A DNA stretch of 40,661 bases from a virus. Positions 22,879-30,719 of the stretch are shown here, piece by piece. The stretch lies in the IMG/VR virus record IMGVR_UViG_3300023106_000007, positions 1 through 40,661 of that record; one strand, 5' to 3'. The position numbers and the translations under genes were made by a program. The notes beneath the pieces were generated by a model. The model had not been told where the DNA came from and did no database searches. It saw only the letters and a list, made by a program, of their open reading frames with translations. Positions within the stretch are counted from its first letter, which is position 1. Every line of letters starts with the position of its first letter.

Positions 22879-23388
22879 ATGCAGCATATAGCAACCATAA
22901 ACGGGAAACAGATTTTGTTTCTGCAAATAACCCAAGACTTTAAAGAGATTTACAATTTAGAAGTATGCAATAGTACAAATACAGAAATTCAATCCCTTGT
23001 AATAAATCACGATCATGATTGGTATGATCTTCCTGCCGGCTCTTGGCTAATACTCGGTAAAGTGGATGAGATGACAGAAGAGCAACTAAAGCAAATTTAT
23101 CCCTACACAGAAGAAGGTTACATGGTAGAAAGCAGCCCTGAGAAGTGGGTAATGGATTTTGAAGGTGCAAAGGATTACCTGCTTACATCATGCGGCATCT
23201 TCCTTACTAAGCCGCTGGGAGAAAAGCCAGCCTTAAGGTATTCAGATTATGATTATAGTTTTGGGATGAGCGATGCCAAATTGGAATCTATTGAACATGA
23301 TTTTAATATGCGCCTTGCAGATTGGCAAGAGGCACAAGAAAGAACATCAAAGAATTGGATAGCATTAATACAAACTGAAAATAAATGA
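22879..23388 (+). CDS. Hypothetical early protein
   Basis: A 169-residue acidic protein: N-terminal beta strands (HIATINGKQILFLQI), a DHDWYDLPAGSWLILGKVDE segment, and a helical C-terminus (LESIEHDFNMRLADWQEAQE). A typical A-rich leader (AATTAAAAAAACACCATG) precedes the start. No family recognised. Confidence 0.68.
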   Translation: MQHIATINGKQILFLQITQDFKEIYNLEVCNSTNTEIQSLVINHDHDWYDLPAGSWLILGKVDEMTEEQLKQIYPYTEEGYMVESSPEKWVMDFEGAKDYLLTSCGIFLTKPLGEKPALRYSDYDYSFGMSDAKLESIEHDFNMRLADWQEAQERTSKNWIALIQTENK

Positions 23389-23516
23389 AAATTATAATAG
23401 TCGAAGATGTCGTTTACAAAGTATCTGATAAGGAATATAAAAAGTTATCAGATAAATACGAAAAGATCAAAGAACAGTCAAATGACTATCATAAGCATAG
23501 CCAGCTTGATGAATAA
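23385..23516 (+). CDS. Small hypothetical protein (43 residues)
   Basis: Starts by ATGA overlap with the previous gene (23385-23388) and reads MKIIIVEDVVYKVSDKEYKK, followed by a charged helix with SDKYEKIKEQSND. A short beta hairpin plus helix is likely. The 87 bases after it hold only a possible 22-residue TTG frame, which I do not call. Confidence 0.58.
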   Translation: MKIIIVEDVVYKVSDKEYKKLSDKYEKIKEQSNDYHKHSQLDE

Positions 23517-23603
23517 TTAAACTTGTATCTGGACGATGCAAAAGCAAATTACAAAGAAGTAGGAATAATAATGTTTGATTACAGAAGATAAAACCCTCAC
23601 ATC

Positions 23604-23849
23604 ATGACAAAGGAATATAAACTATGCGGATTAAGTAAAAGCAACTCTGCAACCATCGAGCTGCCTGACAGCGAAGAAACGTTCAATGTACCCGTAGATA
23701 TGCCGCAAGATAGATTTGATGCGCTGTTTAGTTACTGCAAATTTCATTGGGATGAAGAAAAGATAGCGATCGTATCTCATGATGGCATAAATGATAACAA
23801 CCTCCCTATAAACCCAAAAGTAATTGAAATTAAAATTCATAAAAAATGA
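23604..23849 (+). CDS. Hypothetical early protein
   Basis: An 81-residue protein (MTKEYKLCGLSKSNSATIEL) with beta-rich beginning and end. Overlaps the next gene by four bases (ATGA, 23846-23849). No family recognised. Confidence 0.62.
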   Translation: MTKEYKLCGLSKSNSATIELPDSEETFNVPVDMPQDRFDALFSYCKFHWDEEKIAIVSHDGINDNNLPINPKVIEIKIHKK

Positions 23850-24211
23850 CAAAGGAAGACATCAAGGCAGCGGCGGAGAAAAAATACAAAAACTATAGTG
23901 GAGCGAAAGTTAGCTATGATCTTGAAAATATGTATAACCATGCAAAATCACTTCAAAGATCATCCTTCATTGCCGGCGCAGAATGGATGCAGAGCAACGC
24001 ATCGGTGAGTGTGGATACGACGCCAGAGGTAGGTGAGTTTGTATTAGTATTTAATACCGAAGGCGCAATATTGACAGGAAGGTTAATGAATAACGGATGG
24101 GTGGCAAGTTTTTTAGATGGCGAACATCTTGTTAAAGAATTGAATATTTTATTTTGGCAACCACTTCCCACCCCGCCAACCTTTGAAGGAAAGCTAACAG
24201 ACAAAGGATAA
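23846..24211 (+). CDS. Early protein with DUF551-like C-terminal pattern
   Basis: A 121-residue protein. The N-terminal part is helical with SSFIAGAEWM. The C-terminal half has the strand pattern GEFVLVFNTEGAILTGRLMN, then FWQPLPTPP, resembling the end of DUF551 domains in phage accessory proteins. Function of that domain is not established. Similar pieces occur in the gene at 25409. Confidence 0.65.
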   Translation: MTKEDIKAAAEKKYKNYSGAKVSYDLENMYNHAKSLQRSSFIAGAEWMQSNASVSVDTTPEVGEFVLVFNTEGAILTGRLMNNGWVASFLDGEHLVKELNILFWQPLPTPPTFEGKLTDKG

Positions 24212-24232
24212 TAAACAATCAAAAATAATTTT

Positions 24233-24673
24233 ATGAACAAATCAGAGGCTATAACAGCATTAAAGCAAGGAAAAACACTCACCCATGCTTATTTTTCTGA
24301 AAGTGAATGGGTAAAGCTTAATGAGAGATGGGATTACGAATTTGAGGACGGTTGCACGATAGATGAGACGACCTTTTGGAAAGACAGACCCGGAAAAAGT
24401 TTTGAAGAAGGCTGGGAACTATTTATCCACACACAGGAAGAAGTACTGAAAGATCGCAATGGCAAGGAGATAAAAGCAGGGATGAAGATATTTAAAGTTG
24501 ATGATTGGAGAAAGCAAAAGGTGGTTGTATATGAAAAGGACGGCGTATTAATGGCAGGCGATATAAAAGTAAGCACTTATCATCCGTCAACTATGGAAAT
24601 ATGGGACGAGCAGCAAGTATCACAGGAAGATGGTAAGGAGTGCAACCCGAAGACTTCAATACAGGGCATTTAG
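24233..24673 (+). CDS. Early protein, MNKSEAI-type hypothetical
   Basis: A 146-residue protein beginning MNKSEAITALKQGKTLTHAY, then FSESEWVKL, an EFEDGCTIDETTFWKDR segment and EEGWELF, a pattern I associate with small phage proteins that control nothing yet known. The second half (KDRNGKEIKAGMKIFKVDDW) looks like a small beta-barrel. Preceded by an A-rich leader. Confidence 0.64.
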   Translation: MNKSEAITALKQGKTLTHAYFSESEWVKLNERWDYEFEDGCTIDETTFWKDRPGKSFEEGWELFIHTQEEVLKDRNGKEIKAGMKIFKVDDWRKQKVVVYEKDGVLMAGDIKVSTYHPSTMEIWDEQQVSQEDGKECNPKTSIQGI

Positions 24674-24693
24674 AAACTGATGCCAACAATTAT

Positions 24694-25026
24694 ATGAATG
24701 CAGCGAATGAATGGCAGGAAAGAACGGGAAGAGTAGCTCCGCTTGTTGATGAACTATTTGGTGAAGAAAAGCAAAGAGGTTTTATAATTCACGATTCCTC
24801 CTCACCGGTTGCCGACAAAGAGCAGGAAGAAAGGGATTTGGATGAAGAAGGTGCAATGCAAGCAAATAGTTCTTTAGATGCCCAGAGGGAGGATCAGGAA
24901 GAAAGGATGTTTACTTTGAGTGACGTAAGAAAGATATGGGATGCCGCAAAAGAAACACGAATACTCTCATTTCCAAACAGAAATACAACATTCGAAGAAT
25001 ACATTAACTCATTTACTAAATCATAA
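24694..25026 (+). CDS. Hypothetical early protein
   Basis: I use the ATG at 24694 (110 residues). An upstream in-frame GTG at 24640 would give 128 residues but overlaps the previous gene by 34 bases. The protein has an acidic, Glu/Gln-rich middle (ADKEQEERDLDEEG) and a C-terminal helix (LSDVRKIWDAAKETRIL). No family recognised. Confidence 0.57.
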   Translation: MNAANEWQERTGRVAPLVDELFGEEKQRGFIIHDSSSPVADKEQEERDLDEEGAMQANSSLDAQREDQEERMFTLSDVRKIWDAAKETRILSFPNRNTTFEEYINSFTKS

Positions 25027-25032
25027 ATAGAC

Positions 25033-25385
25033 ATGACAGAACAAGAAATACTTGAAGGTAATTTAATGCTTATCCGGAGTTAAAGCATAGCAATGTAACA
25101 AAGCCTGATGAAAGCGAGTGGAATTATGCAAGTTGGGACAAAGAAGATTTCGATAATTACATTATAAACAAACTACCATACCATTCATCATGGGATTGGC
25201 TTATGCCTGTATGGAAGAAAGCTGGCGAAAAAATATATTCCATGCGCAATAATGTTCCACAAGAGGAATATTACAAGGCTCATATCATCACAAAGAATGT
25301 TATTGATGCCTTGCAAAAAGTAGATATTGAAAGCGCCTTTTTAAACATTAGGTTAGCGGTACAGTTCATTAATTCTAATCAGTAA
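25033..25385 (+). pseudogene. Frameshifted hypothetical early gene
   Basis: From ATG 25033 a frame reads MTEQEILEGNLMLIRS and stops at 25081-25083. A different frame, open across the same point (AYPELKHSNVTKPDE), then continues to 25385 through DKEDFDNYIINKLPYHSSWD and KKAGEKIYSMRNNV. The two parts look like one protein of about 115 residues separated by a one-base change. The part in the second frame has no near ATG; its first internal ATG is at 25203. It may be a decayed gene, a recent indel or a sequencing error. Confidence 0.55.
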
Positions 25386-25408
25386 TCAATTTATAAAATC
25401 TAACAATC

Positions 25409-26305
25409 ATGAACAATAATACAGTAGAGAACAATATGGAACGGAATGCCAGATGGATAAATGCAACCGATAGACTACCTAATAATGGTAATTCCATATT
25501 AGGCTTGAACCTTGAATTTGGAGGACTGGCAGCAGTAGGATCGTATATTAAGGAGAAGAAATCATTCTTTTTAGTTGGTGATAAAACTCCAATAAGCGCT
25601 GAATATATAAAGTGGCTTGAAGAAATTCCTGCACACCCTGTAAGCGGTGAGAATCCAAACCTATCAAAAATAAATGTGGTTGATGCACTCAATATGGTTG
25701 AAGATATGTACGGAAGTGTCATTAACCATCCGTTTCACATTGGGGATTGTGTCCTTGCAAAATACAATGCGCTTGACAAGGATAAAATTCGCAAAATTGA
25801 AAGAAAGGTAAGCGGGGAGAAGGCGTACAGGTGGGTAAAGGGCAATGATCTTCCTATAGAAAAATATATCATTGTTCGCCATCCGCATGGTGTAGAAGCT
25901 GTAATATTTATCAGACATAGATGGAGGTATTGGTATTCTGGCGCAGAAGTTTCTTTGGAAACTATGAAATCAATTACAGAATGGAGTGATCCGCTTGAAG
26001 AAATAACCCTGCCTGCCGTACCTGTAAGCCTTAAAGAATTTGACAGCATTATACTAATTGATGAATTGGAGAGCAGAGGTATCGCTGTGCCTGTAAAGAA
26101 GGTAGAGGAAGAACATTTTATGCCACCAGATAATGGAGATGCTTGTTGGAGAATAGGCGCAAATGATTATACAAGGAAAGAAGTAGCCTATTTACTCTAC
26201 ACACAGCGTGCAATGATTGGCAATGACTTAAAATCAAAATGTGGGAATGATATGACCTCTGATATGTTTGATGTTATTAAAAATCCAAGAATGCCTGAAT
26301 TTTAA
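25409..26305 (+). CDS. Early protein with two DUF551-like segments
   Basis: A 298-residue protein. The first ~75 residues follow a DUF551-like pattern (RWINATDRLPNNG ... EYIKWLEEIP). A second similar segment begins near residue 129 (YRWVKGNDLPIEKYIIVRHP) and ends in ITEWSDPLEE. The C-terminus is a helical region with GDACWRIGANDYTRKEVAYL. Repeats of this domain type are common in early accessory regions, function unknown. Confidence 0.68.
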   Translation: MNNNTVENNMERNARWINATDRLPNNGNSILGLNLEFGGLAAVGSYIKEKKSFFLVGDKTPISAEYIKWLEEIPAHPVSGENPNLSKINVVDALNMVEDMYGSVINHPFHIGDCVLAKYNALDKDKIRKIERKVSGEKAYRWVKGNDLPIEKYIIVRHPHGVEAVIFIRHRWRYWYSGAEVSLETMKSITEWSDPLEEITLPAVPVSLKEFDSIILIDELESRGIAVPVKKVEEEHFMPPDNGDACWRIGANDYTRKEVAYLLYTQRAMIGNDLKSKCGNDMTSDMFDVIKNPRMPEF

Positions 26306-26345
26306 CCCGCAACACAACACATCAAACAATTAAAAAATAAGCAAA

Positions 26346-26456
26346 ATGAAGAAAATATTTTGGACAATCGTACACAATCTTATCGCTCATCCTTTACTAT
26401 GTACATTCTCAAGATGGGCTGATAAGTTCCACGATTGGACAGCAGAAAAAATGTAA
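26346..26456 (+). CDS. Small NLIAHPLL-type protein
   Basis: A 36-residue protein, MKKIFWTIVHNLIAHPLLCT then FSRWADKFHDWTAEKM. The NLIAHPLL ... WAD.FHDWT pattern recurs as a short stand-alone protein in many phages, to my recollection; its function is not known. A-rich leader before the start. Confidence 0.68.
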   Translation: MKKIFWTIVHNLIAHPLLCTFSRWADKFHDWTAEKM

Positions 26457-26500
26457 TCAAATACTTAAAAACGGACACGGCAACATTAGCCGCATAGATT

Positions 26501-27169
26501 ATGGAACAAACAAAACATTGGGCTGCTGGACTTATCGCAGGAGATAGATGCTTAGCCACTATCAGACATGAAAGCGACGGGGCAAAAAACTTAATAAACA
26601 AGGAAGTTATCGTTATAGATAACTGCCCTGCAAAGAAAGAAATAACAGCCGTTCTTTCGGGTGCAGATAAAGACCCTGTAAAATATACGATCCCTTATAA
26701 TGAGCTAAGTAAGCTCCCTGCACCCCCATCTCAAAGGGAAGATGCAGAGAAGGTAACGGCAATAGATTTCCTTAAATCAGAGAAAGTATTTTACGGAGAG
26801 AATGGATTTTCGGCTTACGGTGAATTTGGAGAGCAAAAGATTTCCGAATTTATGGAAGAATACGCCGCCCAACAACTCCCTGTAAGAGATACTAAGGATG
26901 CAGAACAGTGGTTCAATAAACATCATGAAGTTTTTATTGGAAGGGATTATAAGGGTAAAATAGAAGAGCATGTCCCTATTATTACGAGAGATAAATTCCT
27001 TCAATACGCCTCCACCCGTCTCCCTGAAGAAAGGAAGTATACAGAAGAGGAAAAGGACATGCTGCAAGGTATCGCTGATTCATTTGATAAGGGAGCGCTC
27101 GATAAGCTAAACAGCCGCCAATTCGATGCTGTAAACGACATTAAAGAATTCCTACAATCACTTAAATAA
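26501..27169 (+). CDS. Hypothetical early protein
   Basis: A 222-residue protein. Residues 1-75 are beta-rich (AAGLIAGDRCLATIRHES, NKEVIVIDNCPAKKEITAVL); a proline-rich linker (LPAPPSQRED) follows; two helical segments come after (ISEFMEEYAAQQLPVRD, KDMLQGIADSFDKGALDKL). The organisation suggests a small domain fused to a variable tail. No family recognised. Confidence 0.66.
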   Translation: MEQTKHWAAGLIAGDRCLATIRHESDGAKNLINKEVIVIDNCPAKKEITAVLSGADKDPVKYTIPYNELSKLPAPPSQREDAEKVTAIDFLKSEKVFYGENGFSAYGEFGEQKISEFMEEYAAQQLPVRDTKDAEQWFNKHHEVFIGRDYKGKIEEHVPIITRDKFLQYASTRLPEERKYTEEEKDMLQGIADSFDKGALDKLNSRQFDAVNDIKEFLQSLK

Positions 27170-27200
27170 AAACCGGGCACTGTAACGATAGCAGATAATT

Positions 27201-27353
27201 ATGGCAAGCGCAGAAACAGATTTAAAAGACTTGGAAGAAATTAATGATAGGTTGAAGAAATATCAAGATAAAAGAGATATAACCGAATTAGAGATGGTAT
27301 TTAAAATATTGGAAGATTGGATTGATGAATTAAAGAAAGTGACAGGATCATAA
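27201..27353 (+). CDS. Small coiled-coil-like protein (50 residues)
   Basis: A short charged protein, MASAETDLKDLEEINDRLKK, with heptad-like Leu/Ile spacing continuing to KILEDWIDELKKVTGS. Likely a small helical hairpin. Start preceded by AATT, 31 bases after the previous stop. Confidence 0.55.
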   Translation: MASAETDLKDLEEINDRLKKYQDKRDITELEMVFKILEDWIDELKKVTGS

Positions 27354-27397
27354 TTACTCCGTACCCTATTTCACATAACAAATAAAAAGCAGGCAAT

Positions 27398-27499
27398 ATG
27401 GAAGAAGATAAAACAGATTTATTCTGGCATGTACTATTTGGTGTTTTAATGATTATATCTCTCTTTGCAATTGTTTATATGGTAATTATTTCAACATAA
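27398..27499 (+). CDS. Small single-pass membrane peptide (33 residues)
   Basis: MEEDKTDLFWHVLFGVLMII followed by a hydrophobic stretch to YMVIIST. A charged N-terminus and one membrane segment are clear. Preceded by an A-rich leader. Possible role in superinfection exclusion or membrane targeting, unproven. Confidence 0.55.
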   Translation: MEEDKTDLFWHVLFGVLMIISLFAIVYMVIIST

Positions 27500-27556
27500 T
27501 CCCCTCACAAAGAGAAGGGCAAAAGACCATTGCCGGCCTAATTAAAAAATATAACT

Positions 27557-27922
27557 ATGAGCACACTATGCCAACCGTGCATTTGCACATTGCCTATAAT
27601 AACTTCAATCCCTAATCATTCAATTCGTGATGTGATATTTATTACTGCAGAAACATTTAATATTTCTATAGCAGATATTAAAAGTGAAAGCAGGAAAAGA
27701 ATATTTGTTGAGCCCAGGATGATGGCTATGCTATGGCTGAGAGACCAGGGACATAAAGTTGTAAGCATTGGTGCTTTTATGCGAAGGGATCATTCTACAG
27801 TTTGCGTATCTACCCGCACTATTGCGAACTACATACAAACTGATAGCATCCTTAAAGTCCAATGGGATCTGTTAAAATCAAATTTAAGCAGGACAGATTT
27901 TATTATAGAAAAAGCTGTTTGA
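27557..27922 (+). CDS. DnaA domain IV-like DNA-binding protein
   Basis: A 121-residue protein. Residues about 33-90 follow the DnaA C-terminal DNA-binding domain: FNISIADIKSESRKR, then EPRMMAMLWLRDQG, VVSIGAFMRRDHSTVCVSTR. The RRDHSTV motif (76-82) matches the DnaA signature that contacts the DnaA box. The AAA+ ATPase domains are absent. It could recognise DnaA boxes at the phage or host origin, or act as a regulator. It lies just upstream of the XRE regulator gene. Confidence 0.82.
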   Translation: MSTLCQPCICTLPIITSIPNHSIRDVIFITAETFNISIADIKSESRKRIFVEPRMMAMLWLRDQGHKVVSIGAFMRRDHSTVCVSTRTIANYIQTDSILKVQWDLLKSNLSRTDFIIEKAV

Positions 27923-27973
27923 TATAATGCAACAGAGTTGCGAAAATAAATATTGGTAAATTAACAACGTACA

Positions 27974-28002
27974 GTAAATAAGTATTACCTTAGCGTAAAT
28001 AA
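27974..28002 (+). promoter_or_regulatory. Spaced direct repeats upstream of the XRE gene
   Basis: GTAAATAA occurs at 27974-27981 and 27995-28002, 21 bases apart, which places both on the same face of the helix. They flank TATTACCTTAG, a degenerate -7-like box (TACCTTAG, 27986-27993). A palindrome GCAAC-AGA-GTTGC (27929-27941) lies further upstream. They are candidate operators for autoregulation by the XRE protein, starting eight bases downstream. Confidence 0.4.
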
Positions 28003-28009
28003 TTATTAA

Positions 28010-28294
28010 ATGAATTACGGTAAAGCATTTAAAACATTGCGGTTTAATTGGGGCATAACTCAAACGCAAGTTGCAAAAAAGGTAGGTATTACTCAAACGT
28101 ACTTATCGCAGATTGAGGGTGGTACTAAGATACCATCTCAGGATGTGATTGATAAAATTTGCAAGAATTACGGCATACCATTTTTCTTTGTTGCATGGCT
28201 GGCGTTTGAGGATACAGATGTCAAGAAAAGTAAACTGGCATCATTCAAAGCGATCAAGCCCGCAATCGATAATCTTATAAATGAATTTATATGA
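28010..28294 (+). CDS. XRE-family helix-turn-helix regulator
   Basis: A 94-residue protein. Residues about 6-60 form an XRE/Cro-type HTH: LRFNWGITQTQVAKKVGI, then TQTYLSQIEGGTKIPSQDVI, with the recognition helix around residues 28-36. The C-terminal 35 residues (VKKSKLASFKAIKPAIDNLI) are helical. No integrase or divergent repressor gene is near, so it is more likely a lytic regulator than a prophage repressor, but that is open. Stop overlaps the next gene (ATGA). Confidence 0.88.
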   Translation: MNYGKAFKTLRFNWGITQTQVAKKVGITQTYLSQIEGGTKIPSQDVIDKICKNYGIPFFFVAWLAFEDTDVKKSKLASFKAIKPAIDNLINEFI

Positions 28295-28503
28295 GTGCCC
28301 TTACCTACACCGACCACGCCGCATACGCCTATTGGCTGCATCAACTCCACGAGCCGGAAGATCGCATCCGAACGGGATATAAGCACAAGCGGGATGAAGA
28401 ACCCAAGCGGGCGCATATACCGCTCAGAAAGACAGCGGAGGAGATGCGGGAGGATGAAAGGAAGGAGGATGAGTTTCTGAAAGCAAAAGGAATTATTTTT
28501 TAA
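28291..28503 (+). CDS. Hypothetical charged protein after the XRE gene
   Basis: A 70-residue protein beginning MSALTYTDHAAYAYWLHQLH, then a very charged tail (KTAEEMREDERKEDEFLKAK). Coupled to the XRE gene by an ATGA overlap. The GC content is visibly higher than in the surrounding early genes. No family recognised. Confidence 0.63.
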   Translation: MSALTYTDHAAYAYWLHQLHEPEDRIRTGYKHKRDEEPKRAHIPLRKTAEEMREDERKEDEFLKAKGIIF

Positions 28504-28539
28504 ACCGCCGAATTACAGGCAAATAAAACACAAAATAAA

Positions 28540-29304
28540 ATGAGCAATCAACTTGTAGTACAAAGCCAATCTGAAATGATGGATATGGCAAAGCTTTTTG
28601 TAGAAAGCAAAATGTTCAAGGATATTACAGCCGTAGGAATGGCATTTGTTAAGATTCAGGCAGGAAAAGAAATTGGTATTGCGCCATTTGCAAGCATGAG
28701 TGGAATACATATCATACAAGGCAAACCCACTGTAGGTGCAGGACTTATGGCAGGATGTGTTAAAGGATCAGGTAAGTATAATTATGAAATTGTAAAAATG
28801 GATGATTCTATTTGCTCTATTGATTTTTATGAGCGCAGGCAAACAGGTAATGATAAATTACTTGGCAACAGCACTTTTACAAAAGAAGATGCAATTAAAG
28901 CAGGTACTCAAAATATGGCGAAGTTTCCAAAGAACATGCTTTTTGCAAGAGCAATGTCAAACGGCGTAAAGTGGTTTACACCTGATGTTTTTACCATGCC
29001 TGTTTATACTCCCGAAGAAATGGGCGATCCTAATTTTACAGAAGATATACAGCATGAAGAAATTAATGCAAAGCCTGCCGCACCCACCACCATGCTATCC
29101 CAAGAAGCAGAGCCGATCCAAACGCCCGAGGAAAAGATCAATGCTACAACAACGCTACCCGAGCTACAGGCCACATGGACTGCACTAATGCCTGATGAGC
29201 AAAAGCAGGCTTTAGCAGCAAAAGACGCTCAAAAAGCAAAGCTGCAGCTTGCATCGGATACTGCAGCCACTACAACCCCATCTTTTGACCCCTCAAAACT
29301 ATAA
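28540..29304 (+). CDS. RecT-like single-strand annealing protein
   Basis: A 254-residue protein. The first ~165 residues show the pattern of a RecT-like annealing protein: MDMAKLFVESKMFKDITA, AGKEIGIAPFASMSGIHII, QGKPTVGAGLMAG, SGKYNYEIVKMDD and PKNMLFARAMSNGVKWFTPD. These proteins pair complementary ssDNA in phage recombination. The C-terminal ~85 residues are a low-complexity Thr/Ala/Gln-rich tail. No partner exonuclease (RecE/Exo) is recognised nearby. The gene after it may be its partner. Confidence 0.78.
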   Translation: MSNQLVVQSQSEMMDMAKLFVESKMFKDITAVGMAFVKIQAGKEIGIAPFASMSGIHIIQGKPTVGAGLMAGCVKGSGKYNYEIVKMDDSICSIDFYERRQTGNDKLLGNSTFTKEDAIKAGTQNMAKFPKNMLFARAMSNGVKWFTPDVFTMPVYTPEEMGDPNFTEDIQHEEINAKPAAPTTMLSQEAEPIQTPEEKINATTTLPELQATWTALMPDEQKQALAAKDAQKAKLQLASDTAATTTPSFDPSKL

Positions 29305-29307
29305 GCC

Positions 29308-30297
29308 ATGACAACAGAACTGACGCATAGTATCGCAATAAATACCTTTCTGCCCGCTGATAAAGCAAACGCATGGGTTCGGATGGCTGAGGCTAAGGAA
29401 TCATTATCCGAGTACCTGCAAACTTCCGATCTAAAAGGCCAGGGCATACTATTGGAAGTAAAGGACAGCACAGATCATTTGGTAATTGATAAGGCATTGA
29501 CTGCCTACTCATCCAACATCAAGCAAATGGATGATACCCGCCTGGAATTTACAAATAAGGTAAGCGGCGCACTGATCCAGCCGTTTATTGAAAAGGTGAA
29601 GGCCGCAAAGGAAAGCTCGGAGGTGATCCGATTGACAAATGTAAGCCTGCAGGCACGTAAGAAGATTGCAGAGATTGAGCGGTTTAAATTGCATCTTAAT
29701 TCAGAATTTACACGAGTTGCAGAGGCTTACCGCACCACACTCCGCAATGAAATCAGTCACCAATATCGTATCGCTTTGGAGGCAGGCAGTAAGGAGGGAT
29801 ATGATCAGCTGAAGGCAGCACTTGCAGATCTGACATTGCCGGAATACAATCGATTTAACCCGATCCTGCTAACGCCACAAGAGTTGACAGAAATTGCCAA
29901 CGCTGCTCCCGCCCTGCACAAGTCAGAAATTGTTATTCAAATGCAGGAAGAAATGGATGCAACCTTTGCAAATTTTGATCGGGATTTGAAGGAGAAGGTT
30001 GTGACGGAGGTTGCACCGGCGCCGCAGCCTGTTGTATCTGCACCCGCCTTGCCGGCAAAGCCTATAAGTAAGAAATCAGCCGTTAAAGTTTCATACAAAA
30101 TAGACACAGTAGAAACTGCAGAATGGGCGCAGGCTGTGATAAAGGCTTTTTTGGCAAATTGGGCCGCATGCTCTGCATTGGTTAAGGTAAGCAGCTACGG
30201 TAATTTATCCGTAAAGCAAATGGCGGATGCGTTAGCCAAGATGGCAATGGAGGCGACTGTGTACGAAGGACTGACGCTGAGTACAATTGAAAAATAA
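29308..30297 (+). CDS. Hypothetical recombination-module protein
   Basis: A 329-residue mostly helical protein (VIRLTNVSLQARKKIAEIER, HLNSEFTRVAEAYRTTLRNE) with an Ala/Pro-rich linker (APAPQPVVSAPALPAKP) around residues 235-251 and a C-terminal helical domain. It lies three bases after the annealing protein and before the SSB-like gene, where phages often encode DUF1351-like partners. I infer a role with the annealing protein, without a recognised family. Confidence 0.6.
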   Translation: MTTELTHSIAINTFLPADKANAWVRMAEAKESLSEYLQTSDLKGQGILLEVKDSTDHLVIDKALTAYSSNIKQMDDTRLEFTNKVSGALIQPFIEKVKAAKESSEVIRLTNVSLQARKKIAEIERFKLHLNSEFTRVAEAYRTTLRNEISHQYRIALEAGSKEGYDQLKAALADLTLPEYNRFNPILLTPQELTEIANAAPALHKSEIVIQMQEEMDATFANFDRDLKEKVVTEVAPAPQPVVSAPALPAKPISKKSAVKVSYKIDTVETAEWAQAVIKAFLANWAACSALVKVSSYGNLSVKQMADALAKMAMEATVYEGLTLSTIEK

Positions 30298-30351
30298 ACA
30301 TTAACCGCCCAAAAGGCAAACCCTGACATGGTACTGTCTTGAATAAACAAT

Positions 30352-30654
30352 ATGGCTAAAATGATCACAGGCTCAATATGCCTGACAGAATTAAACGAAA
30401 AAGCAAAAGCAGGGCATTCTGCATTTTCCAGAGCGCAAAATGGAAAGATCTATTTTAATGTTCTTGTATGGGAAAATGACCAGCCGGATAAGTATGGTAA
30501 TAATTTCTCTGTGCAATTGAACGCAAAGAAGGATGCTGCAGAATCTGAAAAAAAGCAATACATCGGTAATCTTAAATATTTGGAAGGTGGCGCCGGTGGT
30601 CCTGCAAATGTTACGGACAGCGATATACCGGACGAAGGTAAATTGCCATTCTGA
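30352..30654 (+). CDS. SSB-like small DNA-binding protein
   Basis: A 100-residue protein whose strand pattern (MITGSICLTELNEKAKAG, NGKIYFNVLVWENDQPDKYG, NNFSVQLNAKKDAAES) suggests an OB-fold, with an acidic tail ending DIPDEGKLPF, like the acidic, Pro-Phe-ending tails of SSB proteins. It would coat ssDNA during replication or recombination. The genes on both sides act on DNA. A terminator follows. Confidence 0.62.
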   Translation: MAKMITGSICLTELNEKAKAGHSAFSRAQNGKIYFNVLVWENDQPDKYGNNFSVQLNAKKDAAESEKKQYIGNLKYLEGGAGGPANVTDSDIPDEGKLPF

Positions 30655-30679
30655 TCTAACTAATACCCATTACCTTCAT

Positions 30680-30708
30680 GCCTGCGCTGATACCGGCGCA
30701 GGCTTTTT
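30680..30708 (+). terminator. Intrinsic terminator after the SSB-like gene
   Basis: Perfect 8-bp stem GCCTGCGC (30680-30687) with GCGCAGGC (30696-30703), eight-base loop and five T. Twelve bases later the helicase gene begins with GTG, so that gene may depend on readthrough. Confidence 0.85.
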
Positions 30709-30719
30709 AAACTAATTAA

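Noticed and set aside
23517-23603. A 22-residue frame starting with TTG at about 23525
   Set aside because: Too short and no clear start signal; it could be real, but the sequence gives no positive support.
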